Origin: Flagellimonas myxillae
GTDB lineage: Bacteria; Bacteroidota; Bacteroidia; Flavobacteriales; Flavobacteriaceae
Reading direction: 5' to 3'
NCBI RefSeq assembly: GCF_023502235.1
Contig: NZ_JAMFLY010000001.1
Span: 1,426,001 to 1,490,000, forward strand
Length of the DNA stretch: 64,000 nt
The translations under genes were made by a program, and so were the position numbers. The number at the start of each line of letters is the position of its first letter. The first letter of the stretch is position 1. Shown in pieces: positions 8,525 to 17,313 of the stretch. The notes under the pieces were generated by a model. That model did no database searches. It saw only the letters and a program-made list of their open reading frames with translations, and was not told the DNA's origin.

Positions 8525-9781
8525 CTAAAACTTTCGTTCTGGAGCAAATGGAGCAATGTCCATGGAGAGTTTATCCCCCGAAATCAATTCGGTGATCAAC
8601 TTCCCGGTAGCAGGCCCTAGGCTCCACCCCATCATAGCATGGCCTGTGGACAAATGGAGATTGCTGTATCTTTTGGAGGTTCCAATATAGGGGAGGCCAT
8701 CGGGAGTAACGGGTCTAAGACCACACTGGGCATTTTGTTTATCTACTTCGGGGATTTGTAGTCCTTTGTAGTATTGACTTGCCCCCCTTGCAATAGCTTC
8801 TACACGTTCTTTTCTGATTTTGCTGTTGATTCCGGAAAATTCCATGGTTCCGGCAAAACGGGTAAAACCATCCATAGGCGTTACCGCCATTTTAGCTTCC
8901 ATCAAAATAGCGGGCATGGAAATTTGGGTGGGGGTTTCCATATTGATTCTATACCCCTTTCCTGCCTGCAAGGGTAATTTTACGCCCAATTTTTTTGAAA
9001 GCTTGGAAGTCCATGACCCGGCTGCAAAGACTATGTCATCAGCTTGATAATTGGTCAGATTGGTTCTGACCCCTATAACCGTGTCTGGGCCTAATTTTAC
9101 ATCTTGAACCTCCTCATTCTTCCTAATATCTACACCCTTTTTTTGGAGATGGGTCAACATACGCTCCATAATTTGGTGTGGGGTGGTATGCCAATCCGAT
9201 TCATAGTGAAAAGCCCCTTTTGCATTCAACTCTACATGGGGTTCCAGAATTCGTAATCCATCCAAATCCAAATGATGGACTGTTAAACCAAGTTCTTTGG
9301 CGCGTTCGGCAACTTCAAGCTCGTGATCCCTTTCTTTTTTGGTCTGGTACATCATCAACAATCCCTTGCGTTCCAACTGAAAATCGCCCAAATCCCCAGA
9401 ATTCCATATCTCTTCGTACAACTCACGGCTCAAAAGATTGATGTCCATGATAACGGGCATCGCCTTGGCAACCTTTTCCGTAGTCGACGATTTTTTGAAA
9501 TACCAGGCCCATTTAATGAAATCCATGTCCAGCCGCGGTTTCATATAAAAGGGACTGGAGGAATTGAACATATACTTGATTCCTTTGGAAATCATTCCAG
9601 GGGAAGCCAAGGGTACAATGTGACTCGGGGTAATATATCCTGCATTTACATAAGATGCTCCGCCATCCATATTGGATTTATCCAAAACGGTAACCTGATG
9701 GCCTTCTTTTTGTAAATAATAAGCGGTGGAGAGACCGATGATTCCCCCACCAACTACGATAACACTTTTGTTTTTTCCCAT
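8525..9781 (-). CDS. FAD-dependent D-amino-acid (probably D-hydroxyproline) dehydrogenase
   Basis: 418 residues, DadA-like. FAD-binding dinucleotide motif VVGGGIIGLSTAYYLQKEG (about 9-27); C-terminal FAD contact region GLRPVTPDGLPYIGTSKRYSNLHLSTGHAMMGW. No signal or clear membrane helix. It follows the 4-hydroxyproline epimerase gene by one base, so the likely substrate is cis-4-hydroxy-D-proline, oxidised to 1-pyrroline-4-hydroxy-2-carboxylate. That specificity is inferred from the neighbours; D-alanine or another D-amino acid remains possible. Confidence 0.88.
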   Translation of the reverse strand: MGKNKSVIVVGGGIIGLSTAYYLQKEGHQVTVLDKSNMDGGASYVNAGYITPSHIVPLASPGMISKGIKYMFNSSSPFYMKPRLDMDFIKWAWYFKKSSTTEKVAKAMPVIMDINLLSRELYEEIWNSGDLGDFQLERKGLLMMYQTKKERDHELEVAERAKELGLTVHHLDLDGLRILEPHVELNAKGAFHYESDWHTTPHQIMERMLTHLQKKGVDIRKNEEVQDVKLGPDTVIGVRTNLTNYQADDIVFAAGSWTSKLSKKLGVKLPLQAGKGYRINMETPTQISMPAILMEAKMAVTPMDGFTRFAGTMEFSGINSKIRKERVEAIARGASQYYKGLQIPEVDKQNAQCGLRPVTPDGLPYIGTSKRYSNLHLSTGHAMMGWSLGPATGKLITELISGDKLSMDIAPFAPERKF

Positions 9782-9782
9782 G

Positions 9783-10793
9783 TTAGATTACTTGGAACCC
9801 GTGGGCATAAGGATCATCCTCCGTATCAATGGTGATGGTGTTTCTACCGTAAACTTTTGCCCAACCTTGAATACTGGGTATAATGGCCATTTTATTCTTC
9901 AAGCTAGTTTCCTTTTCCACTTTCCCTACAAATGTAGAACCAATATAGCTTTCATGGACATATTCCTCCCCCAATTCCAAATCGCCTTTGGCGTATAATT
10001 GTGCCATACGGGCCGAAGTTCCCGTGCCACAAGGAGATCGGTCGATGGCCTTATCCCCATAGAAAACTGCATTTCGGCCAGAAGAATGGAGATTTAAAGG
10101 TTCTCCCGTCCACAACACGTGGGAAACCTGATTGATCGCAGGGTTTTCGGGATGTACAAATTCGCCGGGATATTTTTCATTAATGGTTTGTCTAACCTCT
10201 TGTGAAAATTGAATCAGTTGGCTTGCCGTAAAGTCCTGTACCCCAGAAAAATTTTGTTGGGGATCCACAATAGCGTAAAAGTTTCCGCCAAAAGCCACAT
10301 CGAATTTTAAGCTGCCTAAAAAGGAACTGTCTACCGTAAGATTCTGTCCTGCCAAATAGCTTTTTACATTGGTAATCCGAACCCATTCCACCTTTTTGTT
10401 GGGCTGGGAATAGGCTATTTCCACTAGGCCAGCTGGCGTTTCCAGTCTTACCTTTCCTTTTTCTTTAGGCTGAATCAATCCTTCCTCCAAAGCAATGGTC
10501 ATGGTTCCAATAGTACCATGGCCACACATGGGCAAACAACCGCTGGTTTCTATAAAGAGCACCGCTACATCATTATTAGGGTCGTGCGGTGGATAAAGAA
10601 TGCTTCCACTCATCATGTCATGACCCCGGGGTTCAAACATTAGGCCGGTTCTTATCCAGTCATATTCCTTTAAAAAGTGCTGCCGCTTTTCTTCCATGGT
10701 CTTTCCTACAAGGTCAGGTCCCCCTTCTACAACAAGTCGTACGGGATTTCCACAGGTATGCGCATCAATGCATTTAAACGTATGTACACTCAT
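9783..10793 (-). CDS. 4-hydroxyproline 2-epimerase (proline racemase family)
   Basis: 336 residues, proline racemase family. Both catalytic cysteines are present: Cys90 in PMCGHGTIG and Cys255 in DRSPCGTGTSARMA, which argues for an epimerase/racemase and against the dehydratase subgroup where one Cys is replaced. The family interconverts trans-4-hydroxy-L-proline and cis-4-hydroxy-D-proline. The ATG overlaps the stop of the upstream DapA-family gene by one base (TAATG type). The neighbouring D-amino-acid oxidoreductase and deaminase support hydroxyproline rather than proline as substrate. Confidence 0.9.
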   Translation of the reverse strand: MSVHTFKCIDAHTCGNPVRLVVEGGPDLVGKTMEEKRQHFLKEYDWIRTGLMFEPRGHDMMSGSILYPPHDPNNDVAVLFIETSGCLPMCGHGTIGTMTIALEEGLIQPKEKGKVRLETPAGLVEIAYSQPNKKVEWVRITNVKSYLAGQNLTVDSSFLGSLKFDVAFGGNFYAIVDPQQNFSGVQDFTASQLIQFSQEVRQTINEKYPGEFVHPENPAINQVSHVLWTGEPLNLHSSGRNAVFYGDKAIDRSPCGTGTSARMAQLYAKGDLELGEEYVHESYIGSTFVGKVEKETSLKNKMAIIPSIQGWAKVYGRNTITIDTEDDPYAHGFQVI

Positions 10794-11701
10794 TAAAAGT
10801 TGGGGATTTCTGGTCTAGTCCTTACACCTTCCTCGATAATTCCCAGTACCCGTTGCCGCTCGGCTCCGCTCAATGGCAATCTGGGCAATCGGACCTGTTC
10901 GCTTCCAATCCCTGTCGCCACTTCGGCAAGTTTAATGTTCTGAACCAATTGAGGGCTAATATCCAATTCCAAAAGTGGCATGAACCATCTGTAAATTTCG
11001 GCTGCCTCTTCTATTCGGCCCGACTTGACCAATTCGTAGATGGCCACAGTTTCGCGCGGAAAAGCACAAACCAAACCGGCCACCCATCCGTCGGCACCCA
11101 TAACCAAAGTCTCCATGGCCAAGGTATCCACCCCGCCAAGTATACTCAAACGGTCCCCAAAACGGTTTCTGATTCGGATAATATTGGTAATATCCCGTGT
11201 CGATTCTTTTACCGCTTGAATGTTGTCAAGCTTCAATAACTCATCGAACATTTCCAAAGTTACCTCAATTTTATAGTCCACTGGGTTATTGTAGATCATT
11301 ATAGGCAAGGTTGTGCTGTCAGCAACTGCTTTGAAATACGCTACAGTTTCTTCGTCTGTTGATTTGTATCGCATCGGTGGCAGCATCATAAGTCCAGCTG
11401 CTCCCTGTTCTTTGGCCAAGGCGGCTGTTTCAATTGCCTTTTTAGTGGACTGTTCCGCGATGTTCATAATTACCGGAACTTTGCCGTCCACCAAATCAAC
11501 AGTATGCCTCACCAAGATTTTTTTCTCCTCATCTTCCAAGGTACTGGCCTCACCCAAAGTACCTCCCAAAATAATTCCATGTACCCCTGCATCCAGTTGC
11601 GCCCTAATATTTACAGAAAACATATTCAGGTCTAGTTGATCATCATTCGTGAACTTGGTGGTTACAGCGGGCATTACCCCTTTCCAATTTACTTGTGCCA
11701 T
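10793..11701 (-). CDS. DapA-family aldolase/lyase, probable pyrroline-hydroxycarboxylate deaminase
   Basis: 302 residues, a class I TIM-barrel of the dihydrodipicolinate synthase/N-acetylneuraminate lyase superfamily. GGTLGEASTLEDEE is the GTxGE motif; the Tyr of MIYNNPVDYK and the Schiff-base Lys of AVKEST are in place. Genuine DapA is unlikely here because the gene opens a hydroxyproline operon: in that pathway a family member deaminates 1-pyrroline-4-hydroxy-2-carboxylate to 2-oxoglutarate semialdehyde. The assignment is contextual. ATG start; first gene after the divergent promoter region. Confidence 0.85.
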   Translation of the reverse strand: MAQVNWKGVMPAVTTKFTNDDQLDLNMFSVNIRAQLDAGVHGIILGGTLGEASTLEDEEKKILVRHTVDLVDGKVPVIMNIAEQSTKKAIETAALAKEQGAAGLMMLPPMRYKSTDEETVAYFKAVADSTTLPIMIYNNPVDYKIEVTLEMFDELLKLDNIQAVKESTRDITNIIRIRNRFGDRLSILGGVDTLAMETLVMGADGWVAGLVCAFPRETVAIYELVKSGRIEEAAEIYRWFMPLLELDISPQLVQNIKLAEVATGIGSEQVRLPRLPLSGAERQRVLGIIEEGVRTRPEIPNF

Positions 11702-11718
11702 ATTCTAATTATTTTTTA

Positions 11719-11726
11719 CAAAAGTA
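11719..11726 (-). promoter_or_regulatory. Candidate -7 box of the hydroxyproline operon
   Basis: The minus strand reads TACTTTTG (TAnnTTTG consensus) 17 nt upstream of the DapA-family ATG. A -33 TTG at the usual distance is not evident, so activation by the divergent AraC-family protein would fit. That is inference. Confidence 0.4.
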
Positions 11727-11779
11727 GAAGGTGTTTCTAAGGTACTATTCCTGAAAATTAGCTAATATTTACGTTATAT

Positions 11780-11787
11780 TATCTTTG
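11780..11787 (+). promoter_or_regulatory. Candidate -7 box of the AraC-family gene
   Basis: TATCTTTG matches TAnnTTTG, 40 nt before the ATG at 11828, in the AT-rich gap shared with the divergent operon. The -33 element is weak. Confidence 0.4.
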
Positions 11788-11827
11788 TTTTTATAATTTA
11801 AAGTTTATTAAGGTAATTTTTGAGTAA

Positions 11828-12670
11828 ATGAAAATTTATTCCTTTACGATTCCTAAAAAACCTGGAGAGAACATTGTCGTCCAAAATGATGAAGGACCCG
11901 CTTTTTTTGACAAGCTTCATCAACACCGGGAAATTCAACTCAGCCTTATTCTAAAGGGAACGGGAAAAGTCATCGTCGGTGATAGTGTACATGTTTTTCA
12001 TCCCGGGGACTTTTTTGTCATTGGAAGTCATATTCCGCATTTGTTCAAAAGTGAAGTCACTGATGGCATTGTGCAGATGAAATCGGTTTTTTTTGCAATG
12101 GACTCATTTGGCGCATCGTTTTTCCAACTTCAGGAAATGGAGGAACTCAAATATTTTTTTAATTATGCAGAAACCGGATTCAAGCTAAATACAACCTCAT
12201 TGGAGATCCCAATGGTAATTGAACGGATATTCTCCCAAACGCATTTTGCGCGGTTTATGATGCTGATGCAATTGCTTAGAATGCTTAGCGGGGCACAGAA
12301 ATTACCGCTTTCCAATTTTTTGGAGCCCAAGGAGCTTTCACATGACCATGGGGAAAGGTTACGAGTGGTATTCGATTATGTTATGGAAAATTTTGAGCAG
12401 AAAATCACCTTGGAAAAGGTTTCCAAACTAGCCCACATGACCCCTAATGCCTTTTGTAGGTTTTTTAAACAGCGTACGAACAAAACTTTTTTCAAGTTTT
12501 TGAGTGAAATCCGCATTGAGCACGTCTGCCAGCTTCTTGCACAAAATCAAGATCTTTCGGTGGTGGAAGCTGCGCATCAGGCCGGTTTTAATTCCATCTC
12601 CAATTTCAACAAAACATTTAAGGATATAAAAGGAACCAACCCTACAAAATATCTAAAGGAACTCAGCTAA
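11828..12670 (+). CDS. AraC-family transcriptional regulator (cupin sensor), divergent to hydroxyproline operon
   Basis: 280 residues. The N-terminal cupin-like sensor domain (about 15-110) contains HQHREIQLSLILKGTGKVIVGD and HPGDFFVIGSHIPHLF. The C-terminal AraC helix-turn-helix pair (about 175-280) contains LEKVSKLAHMTPNAFCRFFKQRTNKTFFKFL and VVEAAHQAGFNSISNFNKTFKDIKGTNPTKY. Because it is divergent from the three hydroxyproline genes with a 126-bp shared gap, it is the likely local regulator; the ligand could be hydroxyproline or an intermediate. No operator repeat could be defined with confidence. Confidence 0.92.
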   Translation: MKIYSFTIPKKPGENIVVQNDEGPAFFDKLHQHREIQLSLILKGTGKVIVGDSVHVFHPGDFFVIGSHIPHLFKSEVTDGIVQMKSVFFAMDSFGASFFQLQEMEELKYFFNYAETGFKLNTTSLEIPMVIERIFSQTHFARFMMLMQLLRMLSGAQKLPLSNFLEPKELSHDHGERLRVVFDYVMENFEQKITLEKVSKLAHMTPNAFCRFFKQRTNKTFFKFLSEIRIEHVCQLLAQNQDLSVVEAAHQAGFNSISNFNKTFKDIKGTNPTKYLKELS

Positions 12671-12705
12671 ATTTAAAATCCCGTACATGGGATGGGATTC
12701 TTTGT

Positions 12706-12713
12706 TATTTTTG
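12706..12713 (+). promoter_or_regulatory. Candidate -7 box for the M28 peptidase gene
   Basis: TATTTTTG fits the consensus. It lies downstream of the earliest in-frame ATG (12692) and 26 nt upstream of the ATG at 12740, so it supports 12740 as the real start. The -33 element is unclear. Confidence 0.4.
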
Positions 12714-12739
12714 GCGAATTATTGGACAAACCATTTGAA

Positions 12740-14296
12740 ATGAGATTCATACTTCTATTGCTTATCGGATTGCAATTTTCCTGCAATACCTCACAGAAAA
12801 CCGTTGAGAAAACAACAACTGCCACCAAAAACCCTGATCCCGTTACTTATGCGGAATCCATTACCGAAGAAGATTTAAAAGAACATCTTTATGTATACGC
12901 TTCTGACGAGTTTGAAGGTAGGGAAACCGGGAAACCAGGGCAAAAGAAAGCTGTTGCCTATCTTACCTCCTACTATGAATCTTTAGGTATCCCAGCAGCT
13001 AAACGTGATGGTGACTACCAACAAAAGGTACCACTTGAAATTGCACAAGTACCCGAGGGAAATGTTGATTTTAATGGTTCCTCCTTTGCTCTTGGGGATA
13101 ACGTATTGACCTTTGCCGAAGCTACTGGAACCTATGAGGACTTGGTTTACGTGGGATATGGTATAGAGGAAGGTTCCTACTCCGACTATTCCAACGTCGA
13201 TGTAAGCGGAAAGCTAGTGCTTATCAAGGCAGGCGAGCCCGTCAATGCTGACGGCAACTATGTGCTTTCAGGAGATAAAAAGAAATCTATATGGAGCAAT
13301 ATGAGCGAGGGCGTGGGTAAAAAATCCACCCTTGCCATTGAAAAGGGAGCAAAGGGAGTTCTTTATTATGACATGACAAACTTTAAGCGTTTCAAGGGCT
13401 ATTTTGATTTTATGAAAAGTAATAAGAGTGGTAAAATGAGCTTAAAGGACGAATCCGATTCCCAAATATTGATCATGCTTGATGAAAAGTCCGTAGCGGC
13501 GCTTAAAACGGATATTGAAAGTGATCATACCCCCAAAGCAATCCCTGCTTCCATACAGTTGAATGTTACCAGCAAAAATGGGGAAGTGGATTCTGAGAAT
13601 GTGGCGGCGATTATAAAGGGAACCGAAAAACCTGATGAATATGTCGTTGTATCCTCGCATTTGGACCATATAGGGGTAACTGCCGACGGACAAATAAATA
13701 ATGGAGCAGACGATGACGGCTCAGGAACTGTCGCCCTATTGGAAATGGCTGAGGCCTTTAAAAAAGCTGCTGATGCTGGAGAAGGCCCAAAACGCTCCAT
13801 TGTTTTCCTCCATGTGACGGGAGAAGAAAAAGGCCTTTTGGGATCAAAATATTACACAGATGTGGACCCGATTCTACCCTTGGAACAAACGGTGGCCAAT
13901 TTGAATATTGACATGATCGGAAGAATCGACCCCAAAAGGGACGGAAGTAGAAATTATCTTTATCTGATCGGTTCTGATAAGTTGAGTACCGAACTCCACA
14001 ATTTGTCCGAGGAAATCAACGACAAATACACACAAATAGAATTCGATTATACCTACAACGATGAGAACGACCCCAATCGTTTTTACTACCGAAGTGACCA
14101 TTACAATTTTGCCAAAAACAATATTCCAATCATATTTTATTTCAATGGTACCCATGCCGATTATCACCGACCTGGGGACACCCCGGACAAAATAAACTAT
14201 GATCTTTTGAAAAATAGGACGAGGTTGGTTTTTTACACCGCATGGGAGGTGGCCAATCGGGAAAACCGCATAGTGGTTGACAAAGCTGTAAAGTAA
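12740..14296 (+). CDS. M28-family metallopeptidase lipoprotein
   Basis: 518 residues from the ATG at 12740; an earlier ATG at 12692 would bury the signal peptide. The lipoprotein signal MRFILLLLIGLQFSC ends at a lipid-accepting Cys. A PA-like insert region lies about residues 110-240. The M28 zinc sites are visible: SSHLDHIG (His), NNGADDDGSG (bridging Asp), TGEEKGLLGS (catalytic Glu and ligand Glu), NIDMIGRID (Asp) and THADYHRPGD (His). Predicted to release N-terminal amino acids at the cell surface or in the periplasm. Position next to the hydroxyproline operon suggests, but does not prove, a part in peptide use. Confidence 0.92.
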   Translation: MRFILLLLIGLQFSCNTSQKTVEKTTTATKNPDPVTYAESITEEDLKEHLYVYASDEFEGRETGKPGQKKAVAYLTSYYESLGIPAAKRDGDYQQKVPLEIAQVPEGNVDFNGSSFALGDNVLTFAEATGTYEDLVYVGYGIEEGSYSDYSNVDVSGKLVLIKAGEPVNADGNYVLSGDKKKSIWSNMSEGVGKKSTLAIEKGAKGVLYYDMTNFKRFKGYFDFMKSNKSGKMSLKDESDSQILIMLDEKSVAALKTDIESDHTPKAIPASIQLNVTSKNGEVDSENVAAIIKGTEKPDEYVVVSSHLDHIGVTADGQINNGADDDGSGTVALLEMAEAFKKAADAGEGPKRSIVFLHVTGEEKGLLGSKYYTDVDPILPLEQTVANLNIDMIGRIDPKRDGSRNYLYLIGSDKLSTELHNLSEEINDKYTQIEFDYTYNDENDPNRFYYRSDHYNFAKNNIPIIFYFNGTHADYHRPGDTPDKINYDLLKNRTRLVFYTAWEVANRENRIVVDKAVK

Positions 14297-14318
14297 GTCG
14301 GCCCTTTATTCCACAAAG

Positions 14319-14348
14319 AAGCCCTTCATAACGAAGGGCTTTTCTTTT
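14319..14348 (+). terminator. Intrinsic terminator after the M28 peptidase gene
   Basis: Perfect 9-bp stem AAGCCCTTC / GAAGGGCTT with a 5-nt loop, followed by TTCTTTT, 22 nt after the stop codon. The minus-strand gene ending at 14375 converges on it. Confidence 0.85.
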
Positions 14349-14374
14349 GTAAAAGAATCTATAATTGTCCAGAT

Positions 14375-14728
14375 TTATTTGGTAAACTGGAAGAAATCAT
14401 AGTCCTGAATAATATCAGCTGCCATAAGCTCTATGGTTTTATGGTCGGGGTGATTCTGATATGTCTTTATGTTGTCATCGGATGAGAAATGGAGGGTAAT
14501 CAATATGTCATGGTCTTCTGAGGAATTGGTGATTAGATCCAAAGAAACATTGTTAAGGCCTTCGATTTTTGAAGGAAGCCCTTTAAAGATCTCCAGGAAT
14601 TTTTCCTTTTTAGGACCTTCAACATCATCCGCCCAACGATAGAGCAATACATGATGAAATTCCGTGGTTTCCTGGCAAGAAAGGCAAAATGCGCTAAAAC
14701 ATAGAAGAAACAGAGTGAACTTTTTCAT
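14375..14728 (-). CDS. Dabb (stress-responsive A/B barrel) lipoprotein
   Basis: 117 residues. Signal peptide with lipobox (MKKFTLFLLCFSAFCLSC), so probably a lipoprotein. The mature part, starting EFHHVLLYRWADDVEGPKKEKFLEIFKGLPSKIEGL and ending HPDHKTIELMAADIIQDYDFFQF, is a single dimeric alpha/beta barrel (Dabb) unit. Function unknown; most Dabb proteins are cytoplasmic, so the lipid anchor is notable. It is the last gene of a minus-strand group headed by two exported paralogues. Confidence 0.8.
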   Translation of the reverse strand: MKKFTLFLLCFSAFCLSCQETTEFHHVLLYRWADDVEGPKKEKFLEIFKGLPSKIEGLNNVSLDLITNSSEDHDILITLHFSSDDNIKTYQNHPDHKTIELMAADIIQDYDFFQFTK

Positions 14729-14769
14729 TGGAGTATTTTCTTTGAAGCCCTAAGATTGGTTTTATTTTG

Positions 14770-15459
14770 CTATTTAGGGGTAGCATAAGAAATGTCGGAC
14801 ATGTCGGTCAATAGTTCGTAATCGACCATAACCACACGCCATTGCCCACCCGGTTCAAACGCTTCCTTCCATAATTTAACAGGACCATAATCCAAAATTT
14901 CGCCCAGGAAATGTGTTTCCTTGTGGTTGCTGGAGCGACCATACGCAACTGGGTTCCCAATTTCATCAGTGGCAATCCAAACAGCAAACTTTCCATCCAC
15001 CGAAAAATTAATTCTATCTTCAAGTATCTCATAGGTTAGGCTAGGGTCATCAGAGGCCAAAAGGTGGAAAATTCTTGAAGGAATCCCTGGCCAGAATGAT
15101 CTAAATCTATTCACCAACCCTTCGTCCCATATAGTTAACTCATCCCCTTTAAGGGTCCAACCATTGTCTTTATTCAATGCACGTACTTCGTTTAAGTTCG
15201 CGTTTCTACTTGCCATCTTGATCCTCGGGTTTTCAAAATCTATCCAAAAACGCCTTACCAAAGGCAATTTAAGATTGGCATAATGGGCAATTTCCAACAT
15301 ATAAAAACCCTTTGCATTGCGCCATGATTCTTCATTTCCCACGGCTTTCATAAGCTGGTCTAAACGTTCTGGCCTCTCTTTTTCAACATTTTGGGCTGCC
15401 ATTGGTGCCGAAGAAACTAGTACCAAGCACACTATAATCTTTAACTTTTGGATGGTCAT
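14770..15459 (-). CDS. Exported protein, tandem paralogue A
   Basis: 229 residues from the ATG at 15459, which begins a signal peptide (MTIQKLKIIVCLVLVSSAPMAA). An upstream in-frame start at 15495 would overlap the preceding gene. The mature sequence shares a layout with the next gene upstream: W-N-FY-L near residue 50, RFWIDFENPRIKM, LNEVRALNKDNGW, and a C-terminal LDYGPVKLWKEAF...GGQWRV-VDYELL block. No named family is recognised; the all-beta, outer-envelope lipoprotein-carrier type of pattern is only an impression. Confidence 0.75.
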   Translation of the reverse strand: MTIQKLKIIVCLVLVSSAPMAAQNVEKERPERLDQLMKAVGNEESWRNAKGFYMLEIAHYANLKLPLVRRFWIDFENPRIKMASRNANLNEVRALNKDNGWTLKGDELTIWDEGLVNRFRSFWPGIPSRIFHLLASDDPSLTYEILEDRINFSVDGKFAVWIATDEIGNPVAYGRSSNHKETHFLGEILDYGPVKLWKEAFEPGGQWRVVMVDYELLTDMSDISYATPK

Positions 15460-15478
15460 ATTTAATTTTGTTTTGAGT

Positions 15479-16168
15479 TTATTCAGCAAGATCAAATGAT
15501 ATATCCGGTACTTTGGGATAACCGATTACCTCCAGATATTCAAATTGCCAGTGTCCGTCGAGTGAGGTACGCCATTTTGGTAAGCTAAACTTGCCAAAGG
15601 ACGCTAGCGGTCCATAAATGGAAACATCATTGCCAAACTCGCTCTTCATTTGCCATTTAATTGGCCTACCTTCATGATTGAATTCTATTATACACAGGAG
15701 TTCCATATTTCCTTCAAAAATCTCTAACCCTCCATCATCTCTTAATTTAAAACTTAAACCATGGTTCTTTAATGCAATTCTCTTGCAGATGGAATACAAG
15801 GTTCTTTTCCAGTTTTCGATTTCCTGTTTCAACCGCAACGAATCAAATTGATATATGGACCCATCTTCCAATTGGCCCCATCCCCCGTTAGGAGTAAAAG
15901 CCCTTACCCTGTTCAATGAATCATTTTTAAGTTTGATTTTAGTTTTGGGTTTGGTAAGGTCAAGCCATATTTCCATGTCAATCGAATCAGTTTCCTTGGT
16001 CCACATCTTTTCTTTTAGATATAGAAAGTTGGTTTGGTTCCAGAGTTGTTTCCCTCCCATAAGTTCAAGAAAGCGATCAACAACTTTCTCGGCTTCCCTT
16101 TCTTGTGAATGACAAATGAATGGGCACCACCATAAAAAAATGTAAAAAATGATTCTGGGACATTTCAT
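15479..16168 (-). CDS. Exported protein, tandem paralogue B
   Basis: 229 residues, signal peptide residues 1-21 (MKCPRIIFYIFLWWCPFICHS). Homologous along its length to the downstream gene: LMGGKQLWNQTNFLYL matches VGNEESWRNAKGFYML; EIWLDLTKPKTKIKLKNDSLNRVRAFTPNGGW matches the same positions there; the C-terminal YGPLASFGKFSLPKW block matches YGPVKLWKEAF. The two lie 19 nt apart and end in similar ISF/ISYA segments. No function known. The gene is divergent from a membrane-bound AraC-family regulator. Confidence 0.75.
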   Translation of the reverse strand: MKCPRIIFYIFLWWCPFICHSQEREAEKVVDRFLELMGGKQLWNQTNFLYLKEKMWTKETDSIDMEIWLDLTKPKTKIKLKNDSLNRVRAFTPNGGWGQLEDGSIYQFDSLRLKQEIENWKRTLYSICKRIALKNHGLSFKLRDDGGLEIFEGNMELLCIIEFNHEGRPIKWQMKSEFGNDVSIYGPLASFGKFSLPKWRTSLDGHWQFEYLEVIGYPKVPDISFDLAE

Positions 16169-16289
16169 ATAACACGGTAGATATTCTTGCCGCTAAATAT
16201 TGCGAATGCAACGTCAACTTAACTACGGATTTATGAATCAGGAACCTGAATTTAGAATTTAATAATACTTTTAAGTATTGTTTTTACTT

Positions 16290-17303
16290 ATGGATTACAC
16301 CCATTTTATGGTAATGGCCAGTACGTTTCTAATAGGGAACGCGGTACTTTTTTCCATTTTTTTGTTTTTGGAAAAAAGGAACCGGAGGTATAAACCGATT
16401 CGTCATCTTCTTGCCTTCCTACTGTTGGCGTTTTCCCTGAGAATTATGAAGTCTGTGATATATATTCTATTTCCAGAATATGCAAGTGGTCTAACATCCA
16501 TTGGGATTGTTGGAATGTTATCCATTGGACCTCTTTATTGGTTTTATATACGGTCCATATTAAGTAAGGTGAGCTGGGATTACAGGCATTTTATTCCGTC
16601 TTTGCTGGTGTTCTTGGCAATACCTTGGCTCAAAGGTGAAACTTTGCACTGGATATATATAGGCAGCCTTTTTCATATGTTGGTCTACTACTTTATGGGC
16701 GGAAGGTTGATTTACCATGCGAAGTTTTTGGTGACAAAACGGGAAAATGGAAAGCCGTTTTGGGTTCTAAAGCTGATGGTGGCCATGACGCTTTTGTGGA
16801 TTGGGTTTGTTCTACAGGCAGTTGTTACCAACAAACTATATTATATCGGAATCACCTTTAGCGAAGTGGTGGTGTTTTTTGCGATTGCTTTGATAGGAAT
16901 GAAAAATTATAGCAAAATCACACGGCCCGTCAATTATCAAGAAAATGGCAACCCCCAGCTAAAAAGCCTAGCTAAAAATGCCATTGAGACCTTGAAAAAA
17001 GATAAGCTATTTACAAAAAGTGATCTCACCCTCGCTTTGCTTGCCAAAGAACTGGGGGCTACAAACCATCATCTTTCCAAAGCATTGAACAATATTGAAA
17101 ACAAGAGTTTTCCTGAACTGCTAAGCGGTTTTAGAATCGAACATTCATCCCAGCTGCTCAAAGATATCGCGTATAAAAACTTGAGCATAGAAGCCATAGC
17201 TTTTGAAAGTGGGTTCAACAGCTTATCGGTATTCTATGACAATTTTAAAAAGTACAATCATATAACACCTGCCGAATACAGGAGAAAGTATCAGGTGGTT
17301 TAA
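16290..17303 (+). CDS. Membrane-bound AraC-family regulator
   Basis: 337 residues from the ATG at 16290; a TTG four codons earlier (16278) is also in frame. The N-terminal half (about 1-215) holds six or seven hydrophobic helices: LIGNAVLFSIFLFL, HLLAFLLLAFSLRI, GIVGMLSIGPLYWFYI, FIPSLLVFLAIPW, LMVAMTLLWIGFVL and VVVFFAIALIGM. The C-terminal half (about 235-337) is an AraC DNA-binding domain with LTLALLAKELGATNHHLSKALN and IEAIAFESGFNSLSVFYDNFKKYNHITPAEYR. It probably senses a signal in or across the membrane. The divergent tandem exported genes are the natural target. Confidence 0.9.
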   Translation: MDYTHFMVMASTFLIGNAVLFSIFLFLEKRNRRYKPIRHLLAFLLLAFSLRIMKSVIYILFPEYASGLTSIGIVGMLSIGPLYWFYIRSILSKVSWDYRHFIPSLLVFLAIPWLKGETLHWIYIGSLFHMLVYYFMGGRLIYHAKFLVTKRENGKPFWVLKLMVAMTLLWIGFVLQAVVTNKLYYIGITFSEVVVFFAIALIGMKNYSKITRPVNYQENGNPQLKSLAKNAIETLKKDKLFTKSDLTLALLAKELGATNHHLSKALNNIENKSFPELLSGFRIEHSSQLLKDIAYKNLSIEAIAFESGFNSLSVFYDNFKKYNHITPAEYRRKYQVV

Positions 17304-17313
17304 ACCAATTAGG

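Noticed and set aside
16264..16279. AATACTT-TT-AAGTATT inverted repeat before the membrane AraC gene
   Set aside because: Short, AT-only and likely to arise by chance; no second copy to support an operator.
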